DNA from: an uncultured Pirellulaceae bacterium
GTDB taxonomy: Bacteria; Planctomycetota; Planctomycetia; Pirellulales; Pirellulaceae
Assembly: GCA_937981585.1 (NCBI GenBank)
Contig: CALJOA010000037.1
Span: 1 to 43,037 of the forward strand
Length of the DNA stretch: 43,037 nt
Reading direction: 5' to 3'
Translations under genes and position numbers: made by a program
Part shown: positions 8,199 to 16,595 of the stretch, piece by piece
Position numbering within the stretch: the first letter of the stretch is position 1
Layout: every line of letters starts with the position of its first letter
The notes under the pieces: model-generated
The model's input: the letters and a program-made list of their open reading frames with translations, nothing else
Told to the model about the DNA's origin: nothing
Databases searched by the model: none

Positions 8199-9200
8199 AT
8201 GACCCCAAAAACAATCGTAACCTGTTTCCCGCTTGACGACTCACACGTTGAGAGGATCCGCAAGACCTCCAAGTCTGATTTCGAGGTCGTCGTGTCCGGG
8301 CAAGACAAAATCGCTGATGACATTTTTAAAGCCGACATCTTCTGTGGTCACGCCAAAGTTCCAGTCGATTGGAAATCGGTCGTCGACCAAGGGCGCTTGG
8401 TTTGGATACAGTCGTCTGCGGCTGGATTGGATCATTGCCTGACTCCGGCTGTGATTGATTCCTCGATCGTCGTCAGCGGGTGCTCAGGGTTGTTCGCTCC
8501 ACAGGTCGCCGAGCAGATGATGTCCCTGTTGATGGGGTTGGTCAGACGGTCTCCCGTGTTCTTCAAAGCACAACAGATCAAGGAGTATGTTCGACGCCCA
8601 ACGGATGATATTTTTGGAAAGACGATCGGCATTGTTGGAATGGGCGGTAACGGACACCGGATCGCCCGAGTGCTTCGTCCGATGGTCGGCAAGATTATCG
8701 GGACGGACCAATTTCCCAACGCCTGCTCAAAAATCGTCGCGGAAAAGACGGTTGAAAAAGTCTTCCCAGCTGATGAGCTCGAGTCTTTCCTGCCGCTTTG
8801 TGATGTCGTCATCGTTACCTTGCCGCTTTCCGAAGCCAACGAGAAACTTATTTCAGACGACCAGTTCGCGTTGATCAAAGCTGGCACTTATTTGATCAAT
8901 GTTGGACGGGGATCAGTAGTCGACACCGATGCCTTGGTGCGAGCCCTTGCCCGGGGGCATCTTGGAGGAGCGGGAATTGACGTAGTTGATCCTGAACCGC
9001 TGCCAACCGACTCGCCCCTGTGGGAATTGGACAACGTGATTATTTCTCCACACGTTGGTGCTCAATCGCCGTTACGCATTCCAACAACCATCGACTTGTT
9101 TTGCGAGAATCTGAATCGATTCCGCAGCGGTCAATCGCTGCTCAATCTGGTTGACAAAAAACTTGGCTATCCGCGGCCTGAAAACCGGATTGATTTTTGA
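8199..9200 (+). CDS. D-2-hydroxyacid dehydrogenase (NAD-dependent)
   Basis: This 333-residue enzyme is a complete member of the D-isomer-specific 2-hydroxyacid dehydrogenase family. The Rossmann motif GIVGMGGNG is at about 144-152, with the cofactor-selecting Asp at D170 (KIIGTD), which favours NAD. The catalytic trio is R237 (NVGRGS), E266 (DPEPLP) and H285 (SPHVGA). Substrate is not predictable; serA, gyaR and ddh relatives all share this form, and no ACT regulatory domain follows. It is transcribed away from the mazG-like gene across a 187-base divergent gap. Confidence 0.9.
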   Translation: MTPKTIVTCFPLDDSHVERIRKTSKSDFEVVVSGQDKIADDIFKADIFCGHAKVPVDWKSVVDQGRLVWIQSSAAGLDHCLTPAVIDSSIVVSGCSGLFAPQVAEQMMSLLMGLVRRSPVFFKAQQIKEYVRRPTDDIFGKTIGIVGMGGNGHRIARVLRPMVGKIIGTDQFPNACSKIVAEKTVEKVFPADELESFLPLCDVVIVTLPLSEANEKLISDDQFALIKAGTYLINVGRGSVVDTDALVRALARGHLGGAGIDVVDPEPLPTDSPLWELDNVIISPHVGAQSPLRIPTTIDLFCENLNRFRSGQSLLNLVDKKLGYPRPENRIDF

Positions 9201-9529
9201 GAGTTTGAGTTGCAGCAGCGGGGCGATTTTCAGTGGCTCTGGCATGAGTGGATCGCCCGCTTTCACATCAACCGGTCTGTCTTGCTTGTATCCTTGCAAT
9301 CACTCCAATTTCGCGTTTCGGGGTTAATGGCGTTCGTCCCGCACAATAAACCGCCAATGGTAGGTATCTCTTCCCAGTAACATTGGTGGGAGGGATGATG
9401 TTGCTAGGGGAATGTTGGCTTTGACCCATAGCGGTTATCGAGAATAAGATAGTTTACCTCGACGAGCTCTAGCCAACGTTTGGCCCGGGCTGGGTTTGAG
9501 ATCCCTGTGATAGTTCAATAGCGGCCAAA
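9201..9529. other. Intergenic region, nothing recognised
   Basis: No gene, repeat or terminator is evident between the dehydrogenase and the kinase. The promoter of the kinase should lie here, but I could not pick out a convincing one. Confidence 0.5.
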
Positions 9530-10717
9530 TTGCGTAATCAGGATTTAGATTTGGAAACCGACGATACGCTCTTCAATAATAGTGCGGCCGACGAAGACCT
9601 TTCTCCGACTATAACCCAAGACGGAGAGATGGCCGTCAACCAGTGCGCCAAGTTGTGTGAGCGCTACCAGGACATTCTTCGGGAAAAGCGACACAGCTGG
9701 ACGACTCACTTGCGGCTGTTGAAGAAGCTTGGATCGGGCGGTCAAGGCGTTGTCTATCTGACTGAGCGTCGTGGCTCGGACGGTTTCACATTGCCCGTTG
9801 CGCTCAAAGTCTTTTCCCCAGAGCGGTATGCGACGCCGATTCATTACGACTCCGATATGGCTCGGATGGGGCGAGTTGCCGCGCGTGTTGCTCGAATTCA
9901 ACATGAAAATCTGTTGGTCGTCGAGAACTTTCTAGACCGGGACCGGATCCGGTTGATGGTGATGGAGTGGGTTGAAGGGTTTGACCTGCGGCGTTTGTTG
10001 ACGCCTAAAATGTTTGGCGTGGTGAAGGAACGATTCAGCCGTAAACGTTGGGAACACGTCAACGAAGTACTGATTACCGCCGGACCTGAGCAGCCGAGGT
10101 TCAAAGCCGGTGTTGCGGTCGCGATCGTTAGAAATTGCCTTGAGGCACTCGCGGCAATGCACCGGCAGGATATCGTCCATGGCGACGTCAAGCCCGGAAA
10201 CATCATGCTCAAACGGAGCGGCCATTCGAAAATCATCGATATCGGATCGGCTTTCGAAATCGACGACCCACCACAGCGCCGCGCCTGCACGCCAGCCTAT
10301 GCAGCGCTAGAAGTCCTCGAAGGAAATGAGAACACGCCGCTGAGTGACTTGGCCAGTCTTGGATATGTGACGATCGAATTGCTGGCTGGCAAGCCCGTCT
10401 TCGGTGGCATCAACGACTTACAGGAGCTGCTCGAAGCGAAACGGACGCTTAGTGATCGCTTGGAGGAGTTCCTGCCTGAAGACGTCGCTTGTAATGAACT
10501 GCTGATGGCGTTCTGCCGTGGGTTGATCGCGCCCAATCCAGCCGACCGTTTCCCCAGTGCTGAAGAAGCTGATTTGGTCGACGTCGGTGCGGCAGCCTTT
10601 CATCGCCAGTTGGTGAAGAACGATATGGCCAGCGAATACGAGAATGACATTCGCATCTGGATCGACGAGTTGTTCGAGATCGAAGCCGCTAATCCTGGTT
10701 TTCTTACACAGCAGTAG
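9530..10717 (+). CDS. Cytosolic Ser/Thr protein kinase (Hanks type)
   Basis: The 395-residue protein carries one kinase domain (about 62-350). It has the Gly-rich loop GSGGQGVVY (68-76), ATP-binding K93 in VALK, catalytic D219 and N224 in HGDVKPGN, and the Mg-binding D237 in DIG. HRD has become HGD, so this is a non-RD kinase, DFG has become DIG, and the APE motif is weak (YAALE). A long insert after FDLRRLL (about 155-190) is unusual. No membrane segment or sensor domain follows, unlike most planctomycete kinases. The start is uncertain: TTG at 9530 gives the full frame, and ATG at 9629 (residue 34) is the first ATG. Confidence 0.88.
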   Translation: MRNQDLDLETDDTLFNNSAADEDLSPTITQDGEMAVNQCAKLCERYQDILREKRHSWTTHLRLLKKLGSGGQGVVYLTERRGSDGFTLPVALKVFSPERYATPIHYDSDMARMGRVAARVARIQHENLLVVENFLDRDRIRLMVMEWVEGFDLRRLLTPKMFGVVKERFSRKRWEHVNEVLITAGPEQPRFKAGVAVAIVRNCLEALAAMHRQDIVHGDVKPGNIMLKRSGHSKIIDIGSAFEIDDPPQRRACTPAYAALEVLEGNENTPLSDLASLGYVTIELLAGKPVFGGINDLQELLEAKRTLSDRLEEFLPEDVACNELLMAFCRGLIAPNPADRFPSAEEADLVDVGAAAFHRQLVKNDMASEYENDIRIWIDELFEIEAANPGFLTQQ

Positions 10718-10755
10718 ATCAATGGCAAACCGGATTGGTCCGCAGAGCACGGTTA

Positions 10756-10867
10756 GGTTGTGATTTTTTCAAAACACTCCTTAACAACATCAGCCGTTTT
10801 GGCGATAGCCACGGTTAATGGTAGTTCAACCGGGGCTATCGCCCAAACGGCTAATAAAATCACAGCC
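10756..10867 (-). repeat. Dispersed palindromic repeat, copy B
   Basis: A 112-base copy in reverse orientation. It starts GGTTGTGATTTT and ends AAAATCACAGCC, so the terminal inverted repeats match at 11 of 12 positions. Inside, CCGTTTTGGCGATAGCCACGG and CCGGGGCTATCGCCCAAACGG-like arms form a second stem. It lies between the kinase gene and a convergent small gene and could also act as a transcription end. Confidence 0.9.
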
Positions 10868-10881
10868 TCGGTGAGTTTTCG

Positions 10882-11112
10882 TTAGCCAGCCCAATCAAAT
10901 CCAGTGGTTTCCTTGATGCGATCCTCGAATTTTCCGAGCAAGCCACCGATAACGTCCCATTTGTGCGCTCGTCGCACTTCGATGTCGCCTTGTTGATTCA
11001 CTCGGACGATTGAGTCCGGTTTGACCCCGGCCCCATCAAGATCCTGAACGTGCAATTCGCCGTCGTTGATGATTGAATCAAGCGTTGCGCCTGTCATTTC
11101 GATAAATTTCAT
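10882..11112 (-). CDS. Small conserved-looking hypothetical protein
   Basis: This 76-residue acidic protein has no cysteines, signal peptide or membrane segment. Its sequence alternates strand-like stretches (SIVRVNQQGDIEVRR) with a helical end (IGGLLGKFEDRIKETTG). Start is the ATG at 11112. I do not recognise a family. It stands alone between two copies of the dispersed repeat. Confidence rests on regular codon use and plausible protein composition rather than homology. Confidence 0.55.
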   Translation of the reverse strand: MKFIEMTGATLDSIINDGELHVQDLDGAGVKPDSIVRVNQQGDIEVRRAHKWDVIGGLLGKFEDRIKETTGFDWAG

Positions 11113-11514
11113 ATTTCGATCCAGTCGTCATCGTTTTCGACTGCTTTGAGCCGGGAGCTGTTGCTTCGAATCAAGTAGGTTCAGAGAGTAAGACTTCCGA
11201 CTCAGTTTAACATCGATGTCTAAGCTACAGTACATACGAGAGCGCAAAACAGCCGCTTTTTCAAGGCGCGGCATTGCAGTACGAAAATACTTTTCCTGCG
11301 AAGAGAAAATTGGGCAACAAACAGCGACTTTGTCTCCACCATGCCGTGAGTGCTACCCGGAGAGCTTGTGATTTTATTAGCCGTTAGCCACGGTTGAATT
11401 GCAGTTACCGTGACTAACGCGAAAACGCCAAAACGGCTTGGTGTTGTTAGGGCGTGTTATGAAAAAATCACAGCCCGGAGTGAGCGTTACCGAGAACAGG
11501 GGGTGCAAACTACT
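11113..11514. other. Intergenic region holding repeat copy C
   Basis: Apart from the repeat at 11364-11475 I see no gene or regulatory element. The 250 bases before the repeat are unremarkable. Confidence 0.5.
11364..11475 (+). repeat. Dispersed palindromic repeat, copy C
   Basis: A 112-base copy in forward orientation, from GCTTGTGATTTTATTAGCCG to GAAAAAATCACAGCC. The middle has drifted (GCCACGG / CCGTGACTAACGC) but the GTTGTTAGGG segment and both ends are kept. Confidence 0.9.
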
Positions 11515-12195
11515 TTAACGTGGTCGGACTTGTCCAGAGACAGTGCCGGATTGATCGCCAAAATCCTGGAGCGTTTGGTCGACTAGGTTTTGTGACTGAG
11601 CAATCGACTTTTTGAAAAGTTCCAGGGCATCGATTTTTTCTTGCTGTCGTTGAAAGAAATCAGCAATCCAGTCAGTGATTTCGCTTTCGCTGAGTTGCTT
11701 TTCTTCGCGAACCTGCTTGATGGAGCTGGATCTAGTCAAGATTCGTCGAACAACCGCGTCACGATATTTCTCGGAGTACCTCTGTAAGCGAGTGGACTTC
11801 ATCAGCAATGAAGAATCAGTCTTGATGAAATTACCGACCGATTCTGCGGGCTCTAGTTCAGCTTGCACAGAAGACTGGGTGGCAGACGAGGGTGCCAACT
11901 CAGCGGGTTCAAACTCCGAAGAGTTTGAGTTGACTTTCTCCCGCCGTTTCTCGGGGGCAATTTCATTACCCAGTGCCGCGGAGCGATAGTCTATCGCGTC
12001 GGGACGGCGGAGAGGCAACAGGGTTGCTCGGCGGTCGCAGTGAACGCAATACCATGGTCCAATTCGCAGCAAGCGTCCGATGCGAAGTGTCAACAAATCA
12101 AGGACCAGCAAAACTGGATGCCCAATCCAACGCCGATGCGGAACGTTCTTGTGGCAACTGCTACAAAAACCGCTGGTGTATTTCTTTAATGACAT
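11515..12195 (-). CDS. Zinc-ribbon protein with helical C-terminal domain
   Basis: The 226-residue product starts with two CxxC knuckles (C11/C14 and C50/C53) framing a hydrophobic stretch (HPVLLVLDLLTL, about 26-38), a layout often seen in planctomycete zinc-ribbon proteins. A low-complexity Ser/Glu linker (about 70-125) leads to a helical region with RYSEKYRDAVVRRIL and QLSESEITDWI. The latter resembles the helix-turn-helix of transposase or transcription-factor families. I chose the ATG at 12195 because GGAGA lies seven bases upstream. The function is unknown; a nucleic-acid-binding role is inferred only from the ribbon and possible HTH. Confidence 0.65.
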   Translation of the reverse strand: MSLKKYTSGFCSSCHKNVPHRRWIGHPVLLVLDLLTLRIGRLLRIGPWYCVHCDRRATLLPLRRPDAIDYRSAALGNEIAPEKRREKVNSNSSEFEPAELAPSSATQSSVQAELEPAESVGNFIKTDSSLLMKSTRLQRYSEKYRDAVVRRILTRSSSIKQVREEKQLSESEITDWIADFFQRQQEKIDALELFKKSIAQSQNLVDQTLQDFGDQSGTVSGQVRPR

Positions 12196-12374
12196 GGTAG
12201 ATTCTCCACTAGTGCTCACCGAGCTCCAGCATTATTTAGGAGATTCGGTAACGACATATTACCCGCTTTTTTGCAGCAATTCCAGAAAAAAGCCTCCCAT
12301 CTCTACCGATAGCCAGTTTGCCCCGACGGGCTGTGATGGTTTTTGGTGTATTTAGTTAGATTGAGTAAGCTCTA

Positions 12375-13394
12375 ATGCCTTCAAATTCCGACCAAGACGG
12401 CAACAGTTCAAGTTCGGGCTGGCAGGTTTTGACCGTTGAACCGTCCGAAGAAAACGAACGGCTCGATGCTTTTCTAGTACGACATTTTTCTAACTTCAGT
12501 CGCGTCAAGCTTCAACGAGCAATCGCGAGCGAGAACGTGCTGCTGGATGAAAAGAAGGCAAAGTCCTCGACACGTTTGCGCACCGGACAGTTGGTTCGGT
12601 TTCTTCCGCCTGAGCCTGAAGCCGAAGGTTCAATTCCTGAAGACATTCCGCTTGATATTCTTTTCGAAGACGAGCACCTGGTGGCCATCAACAAACCACC
12701 GGCGATGGTAGTGCATCCGGCCAAAGGACATTGGTCGGGAACGCTGACGGCCGGGCTCGCATTCCACTTCAATCAACTCAGCACTGTCGGAGGACCGACT
12801 CGGCCAGGAATTGTTCACCGGCTTGATCGCGATACCAGCGGTGTGATTCTGGTCGCCAAAACGGACCAAGCCCATCACGCTTTGTCGGCTCAGTTTCAGG
12901 ATCGCGTCGTCGCCAAAGAGTATTTGGCCATCGTCAGCCCTGCCCCGGATCGCGATCGTGACGTGATCGACAAGCCGATCGGTGCCCATCCTTATCAACG
13001 TGAAAAGAAAGCGATCCGCGAAGGCCACTCGACTAGCCGAAACGCTTACTCGCAATACGAAGTCCTCGAGCGGTTCGCCGGGTTTGCAACCGTGTTGGTG
13101 AAACCAAAAACTGGCCGCACGCATCAAATTCGGGTGCACCTAGGCCACATCGGCTGCCCGGTTTTATGTGATCGGCTTTACAGCGGCAGGGCAGCTCTGA
13201 GGTTGGACGAGCTAACTCGCAAGAGTTCAAACAAGCAAAACGATGACGCGGTGCTGCTTGATCGGCAGGCGCTTCACGCACTGCGGATTAGTTTTGCCCA
13301 TCCCGAGAGCGGCGAGCCGATGGAGATTTCGGCGCCATTGGCGAGCGACATCGAACGAACGATAAATGCCCTCCAGGCTCACCGGCCGATTTAA
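12375..13394 (+). CDS. rluD: RluA/RluD-family 23S rRNA pseudouridine synthase
   Basis: The 339-residue enzyme isomerises specific uridines in large-subunit rRNA. An N-terminal S4 RNA-binding domain (about 25-80) is followed by the catalytic domain with HRLDRDTSG, in which D151 is the nucleophile. Later motifs LVKPKTGRTHQIRVHL and FAHPESGE are typical of the family. Length and domain order match RluD (U1911/1915/1917) best, though RluC-like specificity cannot be excluded. It converges with the secreted-protein gene at 13402, leaving only seven bases. Confidence 0.9.
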   Translation: MPSNSDQDGNSSSSGWQVLTVEPSEENERLDAFLVRHFSNFSRVKLQRAIASENVLLDEKKAKSSTRLRTGQLVRFLPPEPEAEGSIPEDIPLDILFEDEHLVAINKPPAMVVHPAKGHWSGTLTAGLAFHFNQLSTVGGPTRPGIVHRLDRDTSGVILVAKTDQAHHALSAQFQDRVVAKEYLAIVSPAPDRDRDVIDKPIGAHPYQREKKAIREGHSTSRNAYSQYEVLERFAGFATVLVKPKTGRTHQIRVHLGHIGCPVLCDRLYSGRAALRLDELTRKSSNKQNDDAVLLDRQALHALRISFAHPESGEPMEISAPLASDIERTINALQAHRPI

Positions 13395-13401
13395 CGGCGT
13401 A

Positions 13402-14097
13402 CTAGTTTTCGACTTTTAAGCTTTCGATCATCGACTTGAAATGCTCTTCGTTCTTGTCGATCGTTGCCTTGGGGCCGTAGAGCTTGACGAAATAATTACC
13501 ACTGGCCGGTGTCTGAATGATGGCGGCAAGCATTCGATAATTCTCACGCTCAACTTTTGGTTGACCACTGAAGGGACCGCCGGGCGAGTCGATGAAGGTA
13601 CCGCTGATGTCCACAATGTTGACTTTCTGGCCAGCGATCGTTCTCTCTTCGGTCTTGGTTTTCTCGGCAGTGCTGCTTCCGTCGGCTTGTTTGAATTGAT
13701 TTTGCCAACGGAGAATGTTGGCTTTGATAGAGCCGCCAGCTCCCATGATTGTCAGACGTCCGTCGGCTGCATCGGTTCCAACGCGATTGATTCGAATTTC
13801 CGCTTCAAGCATTCGGCTGCGCGGTGGCACAGCTGCCCAAGTTCCACTGGCGGAGAATTTGATTTTGTTTTTTGCGACGGCGACTTCAAATGGCTCGGGC
13901 GCTTCATTCGAACTTTCTGAACTCTCAGCAGCTTCAGCGGCAGGTTTCTCTTCCGCCTGTTTTTCCTGAGCTTTAGTTTCTTCCTGTTTCGGAGCCGGTT
14001 TGGTTTGGGTTGCCTGTCCGGTTGCGACGCCGGAGAATGTGCCGACGGCAGCAATCAAAGCCAAAATCAAAAATTGATCAATCAAAGTCATCTTCAT
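13402..14097 (-). CDS. Secreted hypothetical protein
   Basis: This 231-residue protein has a signal peptide (about 1-27, hydrophobic core FLILALIAAVGTF, likely cut near GQA), then a long Lys/Glu/Ala-rich linker (about 30-65), then a globular domain of about 160 residues. I chose the ATG at 14097, preceded by GAGGAAAG, over an in-frame upstream start. No catalytic motif stands out. It probably sits in the periplasm. I do not recognise the domain. Confidence 0.75.
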   Translation of the reverse strand: MKMTLIDQFLILALIAAVGTFSGVATGQATQTKPAPKQEETKAQEKQAEEKPAAEAAESSESSNEAPEPFEVAVAKNKIKFSASGTWAAVPPRSRMLEAEIRINRVGTDAADGRLTIMGAGGSIKANILRWQNQFKQADGSSTAEKTKTEERTIAGQKVNIVDISGTFIDSPGGPFSGQPKVERENYRMLAAIIQTPASGNYFVKLYGPKATIDKNEEHFKSMIESLKVEN

Positions 14098-14269
14098 TTC
14101 TTTCCTCGGTGGCGAATTACCCAATGAATAGTCGGGCCGCCAGTATAACAAAATTTAGCGGAGCAAGACGTGTCGTTTGTCGTTCAAAAATGGCAACAAA
14201 ACTGGTGCTCCCGAGCGACAGACCGCTTTAATTCTCTCAGCACAACTGATGCAAACTTAAGCCGCTAAA

Positions 14270-15031
14270 TTAATCAGCCAATAGCTTAATCAGAACAAAA
14301 ATCAGTACACCAATTAACAAAATTCCGCCCGCAATCGCAGCGATGAACATCCGATTTCTGAACCTGCGCCGGCGATTTAGCTCTGAATGAGGATTAAACT
14401 CATCCGGGATTTTGTAATTGGCGTCTTTGAAAGCCCGATCGACGCGGTCCTGTTGCTTCATCTTTTTGGCTTTGGCGGCCAATGATGGAAAAACCTTTTC
14501 CGCTCGCAGCCAGTCTTCCCAGTCCTCACGCCAGACGATGCAACCGACCGTGACGTCGCCTTTTTCGAGATGCTCTCTCATGGCTTTGGCGCGAAGTGGG
14601 CCCCGTTCGCCAATCTCTTTGCTGCGAAAATACCAAACCCGTTTTGGAGCTTCCGCGATCGGATCGACTTTACCAAGCGAATCGGGCGGGCCTGGTTTGT
14701 CGAGTTCAAAAACCTCTGAGCTCGAACTTGAATTAGTAGGCTTTCGTTGCACCGAAGAACTTGCGGTGGGCGAAGCTGTTTCCTGATTCAATGCCGGTGC
14801 GCCGATCGACGGATCTTTCTCGGCGTCAAGCAAACCGATTACAGAATCAGATCCGGTGTGTGATGGTCGCCGTCTGGGGCGACTGGATTTCTCCAGCTCA
14901 CTGGGAATCGTTGATTTGGTCGGCACCGTTAAGGTTTCGCCGCAATGCGGACAGTCGCCTTCTTGGCCCGCCTGAGCCGTCTTGACGTTCAGACGTTTCT
15001 CACAGTGGTGGCAAAGAAAACGAATTCCCAT
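14270..15031 (-). CDS. Tail-anchored zinc-ribbon / GYF-like protein
   Basis: The 253-residue protein has a zinc ribbon at the N-terminus (C7, C10, C27, C30), a low-complexity Ser/Pro linker, and a domain around 130-190 (VWYFRSKEIGERGPL … TVGCIVWREDWEDWL) that fits the GYF_2-type fold, which binds proline-rich peptides in eukaryotes. A single C-terminal membrane helix (about 229-251) ends the protein, so most of it should face the cytosol. Such ribbon-GYF-membrane combinations are common in planctomycetes with unknown roles. Confidence 0.75.
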   Translation of the reverse strand: MGIRFLCHHCEKRLNVKTAQAGQEGDCPHCGETLTVPTKSTIPSELEKSSRPRRRPSHTGSDSVIGLLDAEKDPSIGAPALNQETASPTASSSVQRKPTNSSSSSEVFELDKPGPPDSLGKVDPIAEAPKRVWYFRSKEIGERGPLRAKAMREHLEKGDVTVGCIVWREDWEDWLRAEKVFPSLAAKAKKMKQQDRVDRAFKDANYKIPDEFNPHSELNRRRRFRNRMFIAAIAGGILLIGVLIFVLIKLLAD

Positions 15032-15125
15032 AATTCAAAGGCGAGACGATTTGGAGAATGGTTCTAACAGTAATTGGAAAGTTCACTTCAGTATAACCGA
15101 CGTTCTCTCGATCAGAAGTCGCGAC

Positions 15126-15932
15126 TTACTGGTTGTCCATCACTGTTTTGACAATCTCGCTATCGAAATAGTTGGTCGACATTGCAGCGTCGATCACCAC
15201 GAGCTGGGAGTTGATCCCCGAGGATCGCGGGCTGAGAAGAAAGCACGCTGCATTGGCGACTTCCTGAGTCGAAACTGCTCGGCCGCGCGGAATCACTTTC
15301 TCGGCATACAGATAGTTGTCAACGTAGCCGGGAATCCCAGCTGACGCCGACGTCTTGAGCAAGCCGGGGGCAACGGCGTTAAAGCGAACCTCAGAAAACC
15401 GGCTGAAGCTCTTTGACAGGAACGCCAACGAGCTGTCCAACGCCGCTTTCACGGGCGCCATAAAGCCGTAACTTTCACTGGCCATCGTAGTTGTCGAAAT
15501 CGAGATCGTGATGACCGAAGCATCTTTAACCAGAATGTCTTTGAACGCGTTGGCCAGCGCGACAAATGAGAAACAGGAAATGTCGATCGTGCGGAGAAAT
15601 TGTTGCTTGGTCGTTTCGTGAAACGGGCGAATTCCGGCTTCGTCATACGCAGCAAAGGCGATCGAGTGGACCAAGCCATGAATCTCGGGAAACTCGGCGG
15701 CGATTTCGTCGCGGACACGGTCGATCTGGTCTTCGAATTCGACATCGCAAATGAAGCACGGTCGCTCACCCATGAGCTTGGTAACCGACTGGCGCCGTTC
15801 GGGGCTGCGGACCACGTAGACGACGCGGGCGCCGGCTTCTTCAAGCGTCTTGCCGATGTGCCAAGCGACGCTTTTCTTGTTGGCGACACCAAACACAACG
15901 ATCGTTTTGCCAGAGAGTTGTAGAAAGTCCAT
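15126..15932 (-). CDS. fabI: Enoyl-[acyl-carrier-protein] reductase, FabI-like
   Basis: The 268-residue short-chain dehydrogenase matches FabI, which reduces the enoyl double bond in the last step of each fatty-acid elongation round. Evidence is the [10 protein letters not shown] nucleotide motif (15-24), the HSIAFA stretch (89-94), and the Y155-x6-K162 catalytic spacing that sets FabI apart from other SDRs. The C-terminal part (about 185-250) holds the substrate loop and VVIDAAMS. Start is the ATG at 15932 with GGAAA upstream. It is the last gene of the fabZ-like and CrtI-like set, from which it is separated by a 189-base gap with a palindrome. It may serve that pathway and not bulk lipid synthesis. 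Confidence 0.85.
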   Translation of the reverse strand: MDFLQLSGKTIVVFGVANKKSVAWHIGKTLEEAGARVVYVVRSPERRQSVTKLMGERPCFICDVEFEDQIDRVRDEIAAEFPEIHGLVHSIAFAAYDEAGIRPFHETTKQQFLRTIDISCFSFVALANAFKDILVKDASVITISISTTTMASESYGFMAPVKAALDSSLAFLSKSFSRFSEVRFNAVAPGLLKTSASAGIPGYVDNYLYAEKVIPRGRAVSTQEVANAACFLLSPRSSGINSQLVVIDAAMSTNYFDSEIVKTVMDNQ

Positions 15933-16016
15933 TTGGTTTCCAATGCCTAGTAACTCAGATTGAGCAGAACGTACGTTGATTCGATTTTCACGTGCTTAAC
16001 GAATTCTCCAAAGCAC

Positions 16017-16089
16017 TAATACCAGCCCGAAGCGCCAGCGAGGGAGCGTCGAACGGAGGAACCCTCGCTCGCGCTTCGGGCTGATATTA
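16017..16089. repeat. Palindromic repeat, CCCGAAGCG family
   Basis: Arms 16017-16044 and 16062-16089 are 28 bases each with two mismatches; the core is CAGCCCGAAGCG…AGCGAGGG. The element lies between the fabZ-like and fabI-like genes and could weaken read-through or protect the upstream mRNA, as REP elements do in other bacteria. Confidence 0.85.
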
Positions 16090-16121
16090 CTAACTTTAAC
16101 ATTGAAGGAAACTGGAAACGT

Positions 16122-16574
16122 TCATTCTGAGTGGTTATTTGGCGGCGCGATCGTGCAGGTGAAGCCCAGCCTCGCGGCCAGTTTGCCGTCGCATTTGACT
16201 TGCCCGGTCAGGTAGTAAGCCGTCGAAACGACTTCATCAAGTTTGACATGCATTTCAATCGTGTCACCCGGATGTACCATCTTTTTGAATTTGACGTCGC
16301 CCATCCGCGTTAGCACAGGGACACCATCGTCGGTAGACACGATGTCGGCCAACAACACAGCACCGGATTGCACTGCGGCTTCGCAGAGGATGACGCCCGG
16401 AACCAACGGATGACCGGGGTAATGACCTTGGAAAAAGTACTCATCGGCATGAAACGATTTGCGGCATACGATCGAGTTCTCTTCTTGCGAAACGATCTCG
16501 TCGACCAGCAACATTGGCGCTCGATGTGGAATCGAAGCGTGAATTTTTTCAAGCGTCGGATGAGATGCGGGCAT
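16122..16574 (-). CDS. fabZ: 3-hydroxyacyl-ACP dehydratase, FabZ-like
   Basis: This 150-residue hot-dog-fold enzyme removes water from 3-hydroxyacyl chains on acyl carrier protein. The active-site His is H51 in GHYPGHP and the acid is E65 in LVPGVILCEA, both in family-typical positions. It starts 21 bases after the CrtI-like gene, so the two are surely cotranscribed. Being tied to a desaturase-like enzyme, it may belong to a specialised chain-building pathway. The genome may hold another fabZ for normal lipids. Confidence 0.88.
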   Translation of the reverse strand: MPASHPTLEKIHASIPHRAPMLLVDEIVSQEENSIVCRKSFHADEYFFQGHYPGHPLVPGVILCEAAVQSGAVLLADIVSTDDGVPVLTRMGDVKFKKMVHPGDTIEMHVKLDEVVSTAYYLTGQVKCDGKLAARLGFTCTIAPPNNHSE

Positions 16575-16595
16575 GGTGGGGCTTTCAGCTGATTG

